Shown here: positions 38,664-48,127 of the stretch, one piece after another
How the letters are laid out: every line of letters starts with the position of its first letter
How positions within the stretch are numbered: the stretch's first letter is position 1
DNA from: Pseudomonas fluorescens
Lineage (GTDB): Bacteria > Pseudomonadota > Gammaproteobacteria > Pseudomonadales > Pseudomonadaceae
Direction: 5' to 3'
NCBI RefSeq assembly: GCF_900215245.1
Contig: NZ_LT907842.1
Span: forward strand, 868,001 to 932,000
Length of the DNA: 64,000 nucleotides
Notes under the pieces: model-generated
Databases searched by the model: none
Seen by the model: only the letters and a program-made list of their open reading frames with translations
What the model was told of the DNA's origin: nothing
Position numbers and translations under genes: made by a program

Positions 38664-39387
38664 TGCCGGCAACCACGCTGGCTGCCAGCTGATAACCGCT
38701 GCCGCGCACGGTGCGGATCAGCCTTGGAGGTTTTTCGGTGTCGCGCAGGCGTTGGCGCAGGCGGCTGACGGCCATGTCAACGATGCGGTCGAGCGGCATC
38801 AGATCGCGGCCGCGAGTGGCATTGCCGATGGTGTCGCGGTCGAGAATTTGTTGAGGGTGGTCGAGAAACAATTTAAGCAGGGCAAAATCGGCGCCCGAGA
38901 GAATCACCTCTTCACCGTCAACGTGAAACAGGCGATGGCTGATCATGTCCAGGCGCCATTCGTCGAACACCCACACATCGCCGCCGATGCTGCGTTCCTG
39001 GCCAAACTGGGCACGCCGCAGCAGGGCTTTGATCCGCGCTTGCAGCTCGCGAGGGCTGAAGGGTTTGCCGATGTAGTCGTCGGCGCCCAGCTCCAGGCCG
39101 ATCACGCGGTCGGCTTCGTCGGAACTGGCGGTGAGCATGATGATCGGCACCTGCGCCTGGCGCGGGTGCTGGCGAATCCAGCGGCAGAGGCTGAAACCGT
39201 CTTCGTCCGGCAACATCACATCGAGGATGACCAGGTCGCACGGCGCCTCGTTCATGGCCTGGCGGAACCCCGCGCCATCCGGCACGCCACGTACCTGGAA
39301 GCCAGCGCGACTGAGGTAGGTTTGCAGCAATTCGCGGATTTCCTGGTCGTCGTCGACGAGGAGAATCGATTTACTGATTACGCTCAC
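38653..39387 (-). CDS. gltR: Response regulator GltR, OmpR family
   Basis: The 244-residue protein has a receiver domain (acidic DDD cluster LLVDDDQE, phospho-Asp in VILDVMLPDEDGF, Lys in YIGKPFSP) and a C-terminal winged-helix domain (RDLMPLDRIVDMAVSRLRQRL, IRTVRGSGYQLA). In pseudomonads GltR with GtrS regulates the glucose porin/ABC uptake genes and edd/gap-1. It is upstream of gtrS and downstream of glk, with a REP pair in the gap to glk. Confidence 0.95.
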   Translation of the reverse strand: MSVISKSILLVDDDQEIRELLQTYLSRAGFQVRGVPDGAGFRQAMNEAPCDLVILDVMLPDEDGFSLCRWIRQHPRQAQVPIIMLTASSDEADRVIGLELGADDYIGKPFSPRELQARIKALLRRAQFGQERSIGGDVWVFDEWRLDMISHRLFHVDGEEVILSGADFALLKLFLDHPQQILDRDTIGNATRGRDLMPLDRIVDMAVSRLRQRLRDTEKPPRLIRTVRGSGYQLAASVVAGNAH

Positions 39388-39441
39388 GGGGGCCTCCTTG
39401 TTGTTATGGCCAAGCTTAAGTCATTTGTTGCCCTTCGACCT

Positions 39442-39509
39442 ATCGCGAGCAAGCCCGCTCCCACATTTGGAATGCATTTCAAAATGTGGGAGCGGGCTTG
39501 CTCGCGAAG
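39442..39509. repeat. REP-type inverted pair, short spacer
   Basis: Arms TCGCGAGCAAGCCCGCTCCC and its reverse complement are separated by about 20 nt (ACATTTGGAATGCATTTCAAAATGT, itself self-complementary at its ends). It sits in the glk-gltR gap, inside a run of same-strand genes, and may separate glk-edd expression from gltR-gtrS. Confidence 0.92.
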
Positions 39510-39522
39510 AGGCCATCAGTAC

Positions 39523-40479
39523 CTATGCAAAAGCCTGCTCCAGCGCCACGCCCGCCCCGGTCAACCCGGAATACGGCGCTGTCACCAGCCACACAGGAAT
39601 ACCGTCGAAGTAATCACTCATGCAGCCTTTATCGCGGAAACTCTTGGCAAAGCCGCTGTTGATAAAGAAGTCGGCAAACCGCGGAATCACCCCGCCCACG
39701 ATGTACACGCCACCGCGCCCACCGGTGGTCAACACGTTGTTACCCGCGACCCGGCCGAGCCAGATACTGAACTGGTTCAACACCTCCATGGCCACCGGTT
39801 CGCCAGCCAGGCCGGCCGCGGTAATCGCTTCCGGGGTGTCCAGCACCGGCGTGTGCCCATCGACCGCGCAAATGGCGCGGTACACACGCGGCAGGCCACC
39901 ACCGCTCAAGGCGGTTTCGGCGCTGACATGGCCGATCTCATTGTAGATGTGCTGCCACAGCTGGGTTTCACGCGGGCTGCTCAGCGGCAGGTCAACATGA
40001 CCGCCCTCCCCCGGCAGCGCTGCCCAGCGACCTTCACCAAAATCCAGCAAGGTGCCAACGCCCAGGCCAGTGCCCGGGCCGATCACCACAGCAGGGCGCA
40101 ACGGCTCCGGCGTGCCTTCGCAGACCACGCGGAATTCGTCGGGCTTGAGGCGAGTCATGCCCAGGGCCATTGCCGTGAAGTCATTGACCAGCAGCAGCTC
40201 GTCCACCTGCAAGGTTTTGCAAAATGCAGTTTTGCTCAGGCGCCAGTGATTGTTGGTGAATTTAAATTCATCGCCACTCACCGGCCCGGCGACCGACAGG
40301 CACACCGCGCCGATGTCCCCGCTTTCCAGGCCCTCTTCCTTGAGGTAGACCTTGATGGCCTCCTCAGGGCTCTGGTGATCCGCAGTGGCATGCACACGGA
40401 TCGAATGCAGTTCCTGATCCCGCCACAACGCAAAACGGGCGTTGGTACCCCCGATATCACCGACCAGCGCTAGCTTCAC
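39523..40479 (-). CDS. glk: Glucokinase
   Basis: The 318-residue bacterial-type glucokinase phosphorylates cytoplasmic glucose. The ATP phosphate loop [13 protein letters not shown] is at the N-terminus, followed by [13 protein letters not shown] (catalytic Asp), GPGTGLGVG and GEGGHVDLP in the substrate region. The start overlaps the edd stop by 4 nt, so the two enzymes are translationally coupled. It feeds the Entner-Doudoroff pathway. Confidence 0.97.
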   Translation of the reverse strand: MKLALVGDIGGTNARFALWRDQELHSIRVHATADHQSPEEAIKVYLKEEGLESGDIGAVCLSVAGPVSGDEFKFTNNHWRLSKTAFCKTLQVDELLLVNDFTAMALGMTRLKPDEFRVVCEGTPEPLRPAVVIGPGTGLGVGTLLDFGEGRWAALPGEGGHVDLPLSSPRETQLWQHIYNEIGHVSAETALSGGGLPRVYRAICAVDGHTPVLDTPEAITAAGLAGEPVAMEVLNQFSIWLGRVAGNNVLTTGGRGGVYIVGGVIPRFADFFINSGFAKSFRDKGCMSDYFDGIPVWLVTAPYSGLTGAGVALEQAFA

Positions 40480-42302
40480 TTAAGCGTCTCCAAGGCAGAG
40501 GTAAAGGCGCTGGCGCCTTGCTCTGCGGAGCTTGCGGCCATGCGCATAAATGCAAACAGTTCGCGACCGGCCCCCACGTTATTGCCCAACAGGCCCGTGG
40601 CAGGCGTGCGCGCTGCAAATTCTTCGGCGTCCACCTTAAGCTCCAGGGTGCCCTTCACGCCATCGACGCGAATGATATCGCCATCTTGCACGCGTGCCAG
40701 CGGCCCGCCGCTCTGGGCTTCGGGGTTGACATGAATCGCGGCGGGGATCTTACCCGACGCGCCGGACATACGCCCGTCTGTTACCAACGCCACTTTGAAG
40801 CCACGGTCCTGCAAGACGCCGAGGAACGGCGTCATTTTGTGCAGTTCCGGCATGCCGTTGGAGCGCGGGCCCTGGAAGCGCATCACCGCGACAAAGTCTT
40901 TTTCCAGTTGGCCGGCCTTGAACGCGTCGGCCAGATCCTGCTGATCCTGGAACACCACCGCCGGGGCTTCGACGATCTGGTGCTCCGGTGCCACGGCGGA
41001 GACTTTCATCACACCGCGCCCGAGGTTGCCTTCCATCACGCGCAGGCCGCCTTCCGGCGAAAACGCACGGGCCACGGGGCGCAGGATGGTTTCGTCGAGA
41101 CTTTCGATCGGGCCGTCGCGCCAGATCAGCTCGCCATCGACCAGGAACGGTTCCTGGGTGTAACGGCTCAGGCCCTTGCCGGCCACGGTGTTGACATCTT
41201 CGTGCAGCAAACCGGCTTCGAGCAGTTCGCGGATCAGGAACGACATGCCGCCCGCTGCCTGGAAGTGGTTGATGTCGGCTTTGCCGTTTGGATACACGTG
41301 GGACAGGGTCGGTACCACCTCGGAGAGGTCGGCCATGTCCTGCCAGGTGAGGATGATGCCTGCCGACATGGCGATCGCCGGCATGTGCAGGGTGTGGTTG
41401 GTGGAACCGCCGGTGGCATTGAGCGCCACGATGGAGTTGACGATGGATTTCTCGTCGACGATCTCGCCGATCGGCGTGAAGCTGCCGTTGGCCTTGGTCA
41501 GGCGGGTGACCTGGTGCGCGGCTTCGCGGGTCAGCGCATCACGCAGCGGCGTGTACGGGTTGACGAACGAGGCGCCCGGCAAGTGCAGGCCCATGACTTC
41601 CATCAGCAATTGGTTGGTGTTGGCGGTGCCGTAGAAGGTGCAGGTGCCGGGGCTGTGGTAGGACTTCATCTCCGATTCCAGCAGTTCTTCGCGGCTGGCC
41701 TTGCCTTCGGCATAGCGCTGGCGCACATCGGCCTTCTGCTTGTTGGAAATGCCCGACGGCATCGGGCCGCCCGGTACGAAGATCATCGGCAGGTGACCGT
41801 AGCGCAACGCGCCCATCATCAGGCCCGGCACGATCTTGTCGCAGATGCCCAGCATCAGCGCCGCGTCGAACATGTTGTGGGACAACGCTACCGCCGTGGA
41901 CATCGCGATGACTTCACGGCTCAGCAGGCTCAGCTCCATGCCGGGCTCACCTTGGGTCACGCCATCGCACATGGCGGGCGTGCCTCCGGCGAACTGGCCG
42001 ACCGAACCGACTTCGCGCAGGGCTTTTTTGATGTGTTCAGGGAAGTGTTCGTACGGCTGATGCGCCGAGAGCATGTCGTTATATGAAGAAACAATTGCCA
42101 CGTTGGCGGCATTCATCATGCGCAGACTATTTTTATCTTCAGTGCCGCAGCCGGCGACGCCGTGGGCAAAGTTGGCGCATTGCAGCTTACCGCGCATCGG
42201 GCCGTCGCTGGCGGCGCCGCGAATGAGCGCAAGGTAAGCCTCGCGGGTTGCACGACTGCGGGCGATAAGCCGTTCGGTGACCTCAATAACGCGGGGATGC
42301 AT
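40476..42302 (-). CDS. edd: Phosphogluconate dehydratase
   Basis: The 608-residue enzyme dehydrates 6-phosphogluconate to KDPG in the Entner-Doudoroff pathway, the main sugar route in Pseudomonas. It belongs to the IlvD/Edd family of [4Fe-4S] dehydratases, with cluster cysteines in GCGTEDK and GICDKI and the block [13 protein letters not shown]. It is first in the edd-glk operon and divergent from gapA, with a HexR-type site 121 nt upstream of its start. Confidence 0.97.
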   Translation of the reverse strand: MHPRVIEVTERLIARSRATREAYLALIRGAASDGPMRGKLQCANFAHGVAGCGTEDKNSLRMMNAANVAIVSSYNDMLSAHQPYEHFPEHIKKALREVGSVGQFAGGTPAMCDGVTQGEPGMELSLLSREVIAMSTAVALSHNMFDAALMLGICDKIVPGLMMGALRYGHLPMIFVPGGPMPSGISNKQKADVRQRYAEGKASREELLESEMKSYHSPGTCTFYGTANTNQLLMEVMGLHLPGASFVNPYTPLRDALTREAAHQVTRLTKANGSFTPIGEIVDEKSIVNSIVALNATGGSTNHTLHMPAIAMSAGIILTWQDMADLSEVVPTLSHVYPNGKADINHFQAAGGMSFLIRELLEAGLLHEDVNTVAGKGLSRYTQEPFLVDGELIWRDGPIESLDETILRPVARAFSPEGGLRVMEGNLGRGVMKVSAVAPEHQIVEAPAVVFQDQQDLADAFKAGQLEKDFVAVMRFQGPRSNGMPELHKMTPFLGVLQDRGFKVALVTDGRMSGASGKIPAAIHVNPEAQSGGPLARVQDGDIIRVDGVKGTLELKVDAEEFAARTPATGLLGNNVGAGRELFAFMRMAASSAEQGASAFTSALETLK

Positions 42303-42422
42303 GTGTAGAACTCCAGGCTAACGGATGTGGCGACCTGCGTTCCTATGCTGATCAAACGCCCGCAGCGCATGGGATGGCCGGGTGTCGTTTGAATCATCGG
42401 ACCAGTTGATTCAGGTCACTCG

Positions 42423-42437
42423 TTGTAGATTGAACAA
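42423..42437. promoter_or_regulatory. HexR-type operator near edd
   Basis: TTGTAGATTGAACAA fits the pseudomonad HexR consensus TTGT-N7/8-ACAA with a 7-nt spacer. It lies on the edd side of the divergent region. HexR represses edd, gap-1 and zwf and is released by KDPG. Confidence 0.8.
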
Positions 42438-42484
42438 AATATTGCCACTAAAAAGGCTTGTTTTCTATTTTTATGCGAATAATC

Positions 42485-42499
42485 TTGTAATTCTTACAA
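42485..42499. promoter_or_regulatory. HexR-type operator near gapA
   Basis: TTGTAATTCTTACAA fits TTGT-N7-ACAA and is almost perfectly palindromic. It lies 25 nt before the gapA ATG, so bound HexR would block gapA transcription or initiation. Confidence 0.85.
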
Positions 42500-42523
42500 C
42501 AAATCGACGACAGGCACTTTCCA

Positions 42524-43525
42524 ATGACTCTTCGTATCGCAATCAATGGTTTTGGCCGTATCGGCCGTAATGTCCTGCGCGCACTGTATACCCAAGGCTA
42601 TCGCCAGGATTTGCAGATCGTCGCCATCAACGATTTGGGCGACAGCTCGATCAACGCCCACCTGCTCAAATACGACACCGTGCATGGCACTTTCGAAGCA
42701 GAGGTCGCCCACGATCAGGAAAGCCTGACCGTCAATGGTGACCGGATTGCCGTCAGCGCCATTCGCAACCCGGCCGAGCTGCCATGGGCTGCGCACAAGA
42801 TCGACGTAGTGTTCGAATGCACCGGTCTGTTTACCGACCGTGACAAGGCTGCCGCCCATATTACCGCCGGCGCGCGCAAGGTGATCATCTCGGCCCCGGC
42901 CAAAGGCGCCGATGCCACCGTGGTTTACGGTGTGAACCATGACATTTTGCGTCAATCCCACCAGATCATCTCCAACGCGTCGTGCACCACCAACTGCCTG
43001 GCGCCGGTCGCCCAGGTGCTGCACCGCGAGCTGGGTATTGAAAGCGGCCTGATGACCACCATTCACGCCTACACCAACGACCAGAACCTGACCGACGTCT
43101 ACCACACCGACCCGTACCGTGCGCGCTCGGCGACCCAGAACATGATCCCGAGCAAAACCGGCGCCGCTGAAGCGGTAGGCCTGGTGCTGCCGGAACTCGC
43201 CGGCAAACTGACCGGGATGGCGGTGCGTGTGCCGGTGATCAACGTGTCCCTGGTGGACCTCACCGTGCAATTGAAAAAAGACGCCACGGCCGAGCAAGTC
43301 AACGCCCTGCTCAAAGAAGCCAGCCAGCACTCGAAAATTCTCGGTTACAACACGCTGCCGCTGGTTTCCAGCGATTTCAACCATAACCCGCTGTCGTCGA
43401 TCTTCGATGCCAATCACACCAAAGTCAGCGGCAAATTGCTGAAAGTGCTGGCCTGGTATGACAACGAATGGGGCTTCTCCAACCGTATGCTGGATAACTG
43501 CCTGGCGCTCTGCAACGCCGAGTAA
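42524..43525 (+). CDS. gapA: Glyceraldehyde-3-phosphate dehydrogenase, type I
   Basis: The 333-residue enzyme oxidises glyceraldehyde-3-phosphate in the lower glycolytic pathway. It has the NAD-binding [14 protein letters not shown] motif and the catalytic [13 protein letters not shown] block (active-site Cys). It corresponds by position to gap-1 of P. putida, the glucose-induced paralogue used after the Entner-Doudoroff split. It is divergent from edd, and the shared gap has two HexR-type sites. Confidence 0.96.
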   Translation: MTLRIAINGFGRIGRNVLRALYTQGYRQDLQIVAINDLGDSSINAHLLKYDTVHGTFEAEVAHDQESLTVNGDRIAVSAIRNPAELPWAAHKIDVVFECTGLFTDRDKAAAHITAGARKVIISAPAKGADATVVYGVNHDILRQSHQIISNASCTTNCLAPVAQVLHRELGIESGLMTTIHAYTNDQNLTDVYHTDPYRARSATQNMIPSKTGAAEAVGLVLPELAGKLTGMAVRVPVINVSLVDLTVQLKKDATAEQVNALLKEASQHSKILGYNTLPLVSSDFNHNPLSSIFDANHTKVSGKLLKVLAWYDNEWGFSNRMLDNCLALCNAE

Positions 43526-43550
43526 GGCTCGGCCTGTGTGGCAGCTGGCT

Positions 43551-43640
43551 TCTGCGGGAGCTGGCTTGCCTGCGATAGCATCACCTCGGTTTGACTGAAA
43601 TACCCAGGTGCCTGCATCGCGGGCAAGCCCGCCTCCCACA
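43551..43640. repeat. REP-type inverted pair, second subclass
   Basis: Arms TGCGGGAGCTGGCTTGCC-TGCGAT and ATCGCGGGCAAGCCCGCCTCCCACA are inverted but imperfect. The CTGCGATAGCA/TGCATCGCGGG core resembles the element at 24859 rather than the main class. Confidence 0.78.
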
Positions 43641-43702
43641 AAAAACCCTTCCCCTATTTGATCGGTGCGGCTTCACAGCAATAGCCACTTGCCATTCGCC
43701 TT

Positions 43703-43722
43703 GATGATAAGCATTATCATTA
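43703..43722. promoter_or_regulatory. Fur box upstream of the ECF sigma factor gene
   Basis: GATGATAAGCATTATCATTA is a close match to the Fur consensus GATAATGATAATCATTATC and contains the palindrome TGATAA-GCA-TTATCA. It lies about 25 nt before the sigma factor start, in promoter position, and implies iron repression of the operon. Confidence 0.88.
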
Positions 43723-43746
43723 ACCGCCTATCGGTCTGGTATCACT

Positions 43747-44265
43747 GTGAGCCAATCTCGCTTCAACCAAGTCTTTCTCACCCAACGGGTGATTCTGCTA
43801 CGCACGTTGCAGCGGATGGTGAATAACCCCAGCACCGCCGAAGACCTGTTGCAGGAAACCTACCTGCGTGTGACCCGCGCCCTCAGTGAGCGGCCGATCG
43901 ACCACCTCGAACCCTTCGTCTATCAAACCGCGCGCAACCTTGCGTTGGATCATCTGCGCTCGCGCAGAATCCAGGCGCGCACGCTGCAGGAAGATGTCCC
44001 GCTGGACGTGCTGCAAAGCGTCGCCGCCCCGATCAGCACCCCCGAAGACGCGACGCAGGCCGAGCAACTGCTCGAACACTTGAGCGTCAGCCTCGGCCAG
44101 TTGAGCGCCCGCCAACAACAGATTTTCATCCTCAGCCGCCTGCACGGTTGCAGCTATCAGGAGATTGCCGATCAGTTGCAAGTGTCCTTGAGCACCGTGC
44201 AAAAGGAACTGAAATTGATCATGGCCATCTGTGTAGGTGTGGCCGAACGTCTGGATCAGCCTTAA
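43747..44265 (+). CDS. ECF sigma factor, iron/haem-starvation (FecI-like)
   Basis: The 172-residue sigma-70 family ECF protein has region 2 (RMVNNPSTAEDLLQETYLRV, FVYQTARNLALDHLRSRR) and region 4 (LSARQQQIFILSRLHGCSYQEIADQLQVSLSTVQKELK). The start is a GTG. A Fur box overlaps the promoter. With the FecR-type gene and TonB receptor downstream it forms a cell-surface signalling set; by context it should activate the haem receptor gene, as HxuI or HasI does. Confidence 0.92.
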   Translation: MSQSRFNQVFLTQRVILLRTLQRMVNNPSTAEDLLQETYLRVTRALSERPIDHLEPFVYQTARNLALDHLRSRRIQARTLQEDVPLDVLQSVAAPISTPEDATQAEQLLEHLSVSLGQLSARQQQIFILSRLHGCSYQEIADQLQVSLSTVQKELKLIMAICVGVAERLDQP

Positions 44266-44339
44266 GCTTCACCCGACAGAACTGTCGATCCAGGCTGCAG
44301 GAAAAATGAATAGAACGTGGCGAAGACCCGAGGAACACC

Positions 44340-45308
44340 GTGACGGCCCCGAATAAACTGCGTCCCCATGAGCTGGCTCATGAGGTGTTGCAAGACACGG
44401 CTATGGACCAGGCCCTCGACTGGCTGATCGCCTTGCAATGCCCGCAACCCGGGCAGCGCGCCGAATTCGACGCGTGGCTGGCCAGCGACCCGGCGCACCC
44501 GCACGCCTTCAGCAAGGCCCAGGCCGCCTGGGGTGGTGCGCCGGTGTACAGCGCCGCTGTGGCGCTGGCCGCGCCGCGCAAGCCGACGGCCTGGCGCCGG
44601 ATCAAACCCCATTGGAAACCGATAGCCACCGCTGCCGTGCTGCTGATCGGCCTGTTCAGCTTCAGCAACCTGCCTGTTCGCCTGCAAGCCGACCACCTCA
44701 CGGTGGTTGGCGAACGCCAGCGTCTGCAGTTGGACGATGGCTCCAAAGTGTTGCTGAACACCAACTCGGCATTCTCCAGCAGCATCAAGGACCAGCAGCG
44801 CGTCGCCCGCCTTTACCAGGGCGAGGCGTTTTTTGAAGTGACGCCCAACCGTGGCCTGCCGTTGGAGATTGACGCAGGCCCCGTGCGTGCCCACGTGCGC
44901 GACACCGACTTCGCCGTGCGCTATCTCAACGGCGAGGCCCAGGTGCAGGTGCAGCGCGGTGATGTCGACCTGAGCAACACCTTCGATGATGCCCGCGTTC
45001 GCCTGAGCGCAGGCGAGAGCATCCGTATCGGCCCGAAGGGCTTTGGCCAACCCGCCAAGCTGGATGCCAGCAAGGAGCTGGCCTGGGTCCAGGGCCGGCT
45101 GGTGTTCGAAAACTGCCCGATGAGCGAAGTGCTCGCCGAGCTGCGCCGTTATTACCCGGGCTGGATCGTCAACAACAACGACAAGCTCGCAAGCACCGCC
45201 GTCACCGGCAACTACCGCCTCGATCAGCCCCTCGACGTGGTGCGCTCGCTGGCGCACATCACCTCGGCCAAGCTTTCGGAATACCCGGCGTTGGTGATCC
45301 TGAACTAA
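44340..45308 (+). CDS. FecR-family transmembrane anti-sigma regulator
   Basis: The 322-residue protein has a cytoplasmic N-terminal anti-sigma domain (about 20-65, DWLIALQCPQPGQRAEFDAW), one TM helix at about 99-115, and a periplasmic FecR domain (GERQRLQLDDGSKVLLNTNS, RLYQGEAFFEV, RLSAGESIRIG). The C-terminal STN-like segment ends LVILN. The start is a GTG with GAGGAACACC before it. It should hold the ECF sigma inactive until the receptor's STN domain signals haem at the outer membrane. Confidence 0.92.
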   Translation: MTAPNKLRPHELAHEVLQDTAMDQALDWLIALQCPQPGQRAEFDAWLASDPAHPHAFSKAQAAWGGAPVYSAAVALAAPRKPTAWRRIKPHWKPIATAAVLLIGLFSFSNLPVRLQADHLTVVGERQRLQLDDGSKVLLNTNSAFSSSIKDQQRVARLYQGEAFFEVTPNRGLPLEIDAGPVRAHVRDTDFAVRYLNGEAQVQVQRGDVDLSNTFDDARVRLSAGESIRIGPKGFGQPAKLDASKELAWVQGRLVFENCPMSEVLAELRRYYPGWIVNNNDKLASTAVTGNYRLDQPLDVVRSLAHITSAKLSEYPALVILN

Positions 45309-45326
45309 ATGAGAATTATTTTTACT
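45307..45326. promoter_or_regulatory. Candidate Fur box upstream of the receptor gene
   Basis: AAATGAGAATTATTTTTACT matches the repeated NAT(A/T)AT-like Fur pattern (ATGAGAATTATT) at most positions. It overlaps the fecR stop and lies about 100 nt before the receptor ATG, suggesting a separate iron-regulated promoter in addition to the ECF-dependent one. Confidence 0.65.
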
Positions 45327-45424
45327 CGATAGCCACCGGCGGTACGTCTCGTTATAGCCAATGCAACTGATTCCTATTTGGTTCGGTTCGCAACTATAAG
45401 ATTCGTATCTCCGGAGCGCTCTCG

Positions 45425-47989
45425 ATGTACTCTCGTTTCAACCGCCGGTCCTCTTCGCCCGTCCTGTCCCTGCTGACCGCTGCCATCCTGCTGGCCAGTG
45501 CGCCGGCCATGGCCGCCACCGCCGCCGAACCTGCCGCGCGCAGTCACGGCCAATACAGTTTCAGCATTGAGCAACAACCGCTGGTTTCGGCATTGAATGC
45601 CTTTACCGCGGTAACCGGCTGGCAAATCGGCCTGCCCGCGGCGTTGGGCCAGGGCGTGTCATCCCCCGGCGTGCGCGGGGCACTGTCGCCGGAAAAAGCC
45701 CTGGACCGGCTGTTGGTGGGGACCAACCTGAGCTATCGCAAACTGGGCAATAACAGCATCGTCCTGGAGAAACGTGCGGCGGGCAGCGTGCTCAACCTGC
45801 AACAGGTGACCATCAGCGCCACCCGTAACGAGCAGGACGTCAGCAGCGTGCCAAGCACCGTCACTGTTCAGGATCGCCAGGCACTGGACCGCCAGAACGT
45901 GAACACCCTCCGTGAACTGGTGCGCTACGAGCCCAACGTATCAGTCGGTGGCGCGGGCACCCGCGCCAGCAACGCGGGCTACAACATTCGCGGCATCGAC
46001 GGCGACCGCATCCTCACTCAGGTAGACGGTGTGGAAGTGCCGGACAATTTCTTCAACGGCCCTTATGCCAAGACACGCCGCAACTACGTCGACCCGGAAA
46101 TCGTCAAGCGCGTGGAAATTCTGCGTGGCCCGGCCTCGGCCCTGTACGGCAGCAGCGCCATCGGCGGCGCAGTGAGTTACTTCACCCTCGACCCGGACGA
46201 CATCATCAAGCCCGGCCAGGACGTCGGCGCCCGCCTGAAAACCGGCTACAGCTCCGCCGACGACAGTTGGCTGACCTCCGGCACCGTCGCCGGCCGCGTG
46301 CAGGACGTCGACGGTTTACTGCACCTGAGCCAGCGCAATGGCCATGAAATGGAATCCTATGACGGCAACAACGCCACCGGCCTGGCGCGCACCGGCGCCA
46401 ACCCTGAGGATGCACGCACCACCAATGTCCTGGCCAAGCTGGGCTGGAATTATGGCGATGACAATCGCCTGGGCCTGACGTATGAGAAGTTCAAGGATGA
46501 TCGCGACGTCAACTTGAAGAACGCGGTAGGCGGACCGTTCACCGGCGGGCGAGGCTTCAACTTCTACCGCGCCCGCTCGGGCAACGACACCATCACCCGT
46601 GAGCGCTTTGGTATCGAAAACCGCTTCGCCCTCGACTCGCCGATTGCCGATCACATCAAGACCCGTCTCAACTACCAGATCGCCAAGACCGACCAGACCA
46701 CCGCCGAAATCTACCAGCCATCGCGCCGTGTATTGCGCACCCGCGAAACCCTGTACGAAGAAAAACAATGGGTGTTCGACGCACAGTTGGACAAGGCGTT
46801 CAGCCTCGGCGAAACCGATCATCAGATGACGTACGGCACCACATTGAAACAGCAGAAAGTCACCGGCTCCCGCGAAGGCGCCGCCAGCTGCCTGGCCATT
46901 GGCGGCGGTTGCACGGCCATCGGCGCGCCCAGCCCCTCAGCCGGCGACAGCGTGAAAAAGTCCAGCGACTTCCCGGACCCGACCATCAATACCTACTCGC
47001 TGTTTGTGCAGGATCAAATCACCTGGAACAAATGGACCTTCCTGCCCGCCGTGCGCTACGACTACACCCAGCTCAAACCCAAGCTGACCCAGGAATTCCT
47101 CAACACCGTCGACCCTAACCGGATCTACGATCACAGCAATGCGGAAAAAACCTGGCACCGTGTCACCCCTAAATTCGGCCTGACCTACGCGCTGACCGAT
47201 CACTACACCTGGTTCGGCCAATACGCCGAAGGCTTCCGCACACCGTCGGCCAAAGCCTTGTATGGCCGCTTTGAAAACTTGAATGAGGGCTACACCGTCG
47301 AGCCCAACCCGAACCTCAAGCCTGAGAGCAGTAAAGGCGTGGAAACCGGGATTCGTGGCAACTTCGACGAAGGTTCGTTCGATATCGCTGTGTTTTACAA
47401 CAAGTACCGCGACTTCATCGACGAGGACGCCTCGGTTGCCGGCGGCACCGTGCAACAGTTCGAAGCCAACAACATCAAGCACGCCACCATTAAGGGCATT
47501 GAAGCCAAAGGTCGATTGAACCTCGACGCCTTCGGCGCACCGCAAGGCCTCTACACCCAAGGCTCGGTTGGTTACACCTATGGCCGCAACGACGACAACG
47601 GCGAGCCGCTCAACAGCGTCAACCCGCTTAAAGGCGTATTCGGCCTGGGCTACGAGCAAACGCAATATGGCGCGCTGGTCAGCTGGACGTTGGTGAAGAA
47701 ACAGAATCGGGTCGACAGCACCACCTTCCACGCGCCTGATGGCAGCACCAGTGCCCCCTTCAAAACACCTGGCTTCGGCATCGTCGACCTGACCGGCTAC
47801 TACAAAGTCACCAACGACGTGACTATCAACGGCGGCCTCTACAACCTCACCGACAAGAAATACTGGAACTGGGATGACGTGCGCAGCTACGACGGCGTCG
47901 GCGAAGCCGGGGTTACAGCACCGGCCAACCTCGACCGCTTGACCCAGCCCGGGCGCAACTTTGCGATCAACCTGATCTGGGACATCTGA
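45425..47989 (+). CDS. TonB-dependent haem/haemoprotein receptor with signalling (STN) domain
   Basis: The 854-residue outer-membrane receptor has a signal peptide ending APAMA (about residue 30) and an N-terminal STN signalling domain (about 45-112, FSIEQQPLVSALNAFTAVTGWQ). A TonB-box-like segment follows, then the plug (LRELVRYEPNVSVGGAG, EILRGPASALYGSSAIGGAV) and a 22-strand barrel. The haem-receptor motifs GFRTPSAKAL (FRAP-like) and EPNPNLKPE (NPNL) are present, and the last residue region is aromatic (NLIWDI). Together with the sigma/anti-sigma pair upstream and the haem oxygenase downstream this is a haem uptake and sensing locus of the Hxu/Has type. Confidence 0.92.
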   Translation: MYSRFNRRSSSPVLSLLTAAILLASAPAMAATAAEPAARSHGQYSFSIEQQPLVSALNAFTAVTGWQIGLPAALGQGVSSPGVRGALSPEKALDRLLVGTNLSYRKLGNNSIVLEKRAAGSVLNLQQVTISATRNEQDVSSVPSTVTVQDRQALDRQNVNTLRELVRYEPNVSVGGAGTRASNAGYNIRGIDGDRILTQVDGVEVPDNFFNGPYAKTRRNYVDPEIVKRVEILRGPASALYGSSAIGGAVSYFTLDPDDIIKPGQDVGARLKTGYSSADDSWLTSGTVAGRVQDVDGLLHLSQRNGHEMESYDGNNATGLARTGANPEDARTTNVLAKLGWNYGDDNRLGLTYEKFKDDRDVNLKNAVGGPFTGGRGFNFYRARSGNDTITRERFGIENRFALDSPIADHIKTRLNYQIAKTDQTTAEIYQPSRRVLRTRETLYEEKQWVFDAQLDKAFSLGETDHQMTYGTTLKQQKVTGSREGAASCLAIGGGCTAIGAPSPSAGDSVKKSSDFPDPTINTYSLFVQDQITWNKWTFLPAVRYDYTQLKPKLTQEFLNTVDPNRIYDHSNAEKTWHRVTPKFGLTYALTDHYTWFGQYAEGFRTPSAKALYGRFENLNEGYTVEPNPNLKPESSKGVETGIRGNFDEGSFDIAVFYNKYRDFIDEDASVAGGTVQQFEANNIKHATIKGIEAKGRLNLDAFGAPQGLYTQGSVGYTYGRNDDNGEPLNSVNPLKGVFGLGYEQTQYGALVSWTLVKKQNRVDSTTFHAPDGSTSAPFKTPGFGIVDLTGYYKVTNDVTINGGLYNLTDKKYWNWDDVRSYDGVGEAGVTAPANLDRLTQPGRNFAINLIWDI

Positions 47990-48002
47990 CAATCCCCACC
48001 TT

Positions 48003-48043
48003 ACCTCGCCACGATTAATCAGCGGCGAGGTGAGGATTTTTTA
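48003..48043 (+). terminator. Probable terminator after the receptor gene
   Basis: ACCTCGCC (48003-48010) pairs with GGCGAGGT (48024-48031), followed after GAGGA by TTTTTT. The T-run is offset by about 5 nt, so attenuation with some read-through to the haem oxygenase gene is possible. Confidence 0.65.
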
Positions 48044-48127
48044 CTGTGCCGCGTCTTCTTGTTCGTCTAGTTGATAACCGCTCTCTTTAGAGCACCCAGG
48101 CGCAACGCTTCTCAAGGACTTTTTTCG

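Noticed and set aside
38497..42086. Long plus-strand frames antisense to gltR, glk and edd
   Set aside because: They have shadow-type composition and cross two gene boundaries and a REP pair; all underlying minus-strand genes are clear.
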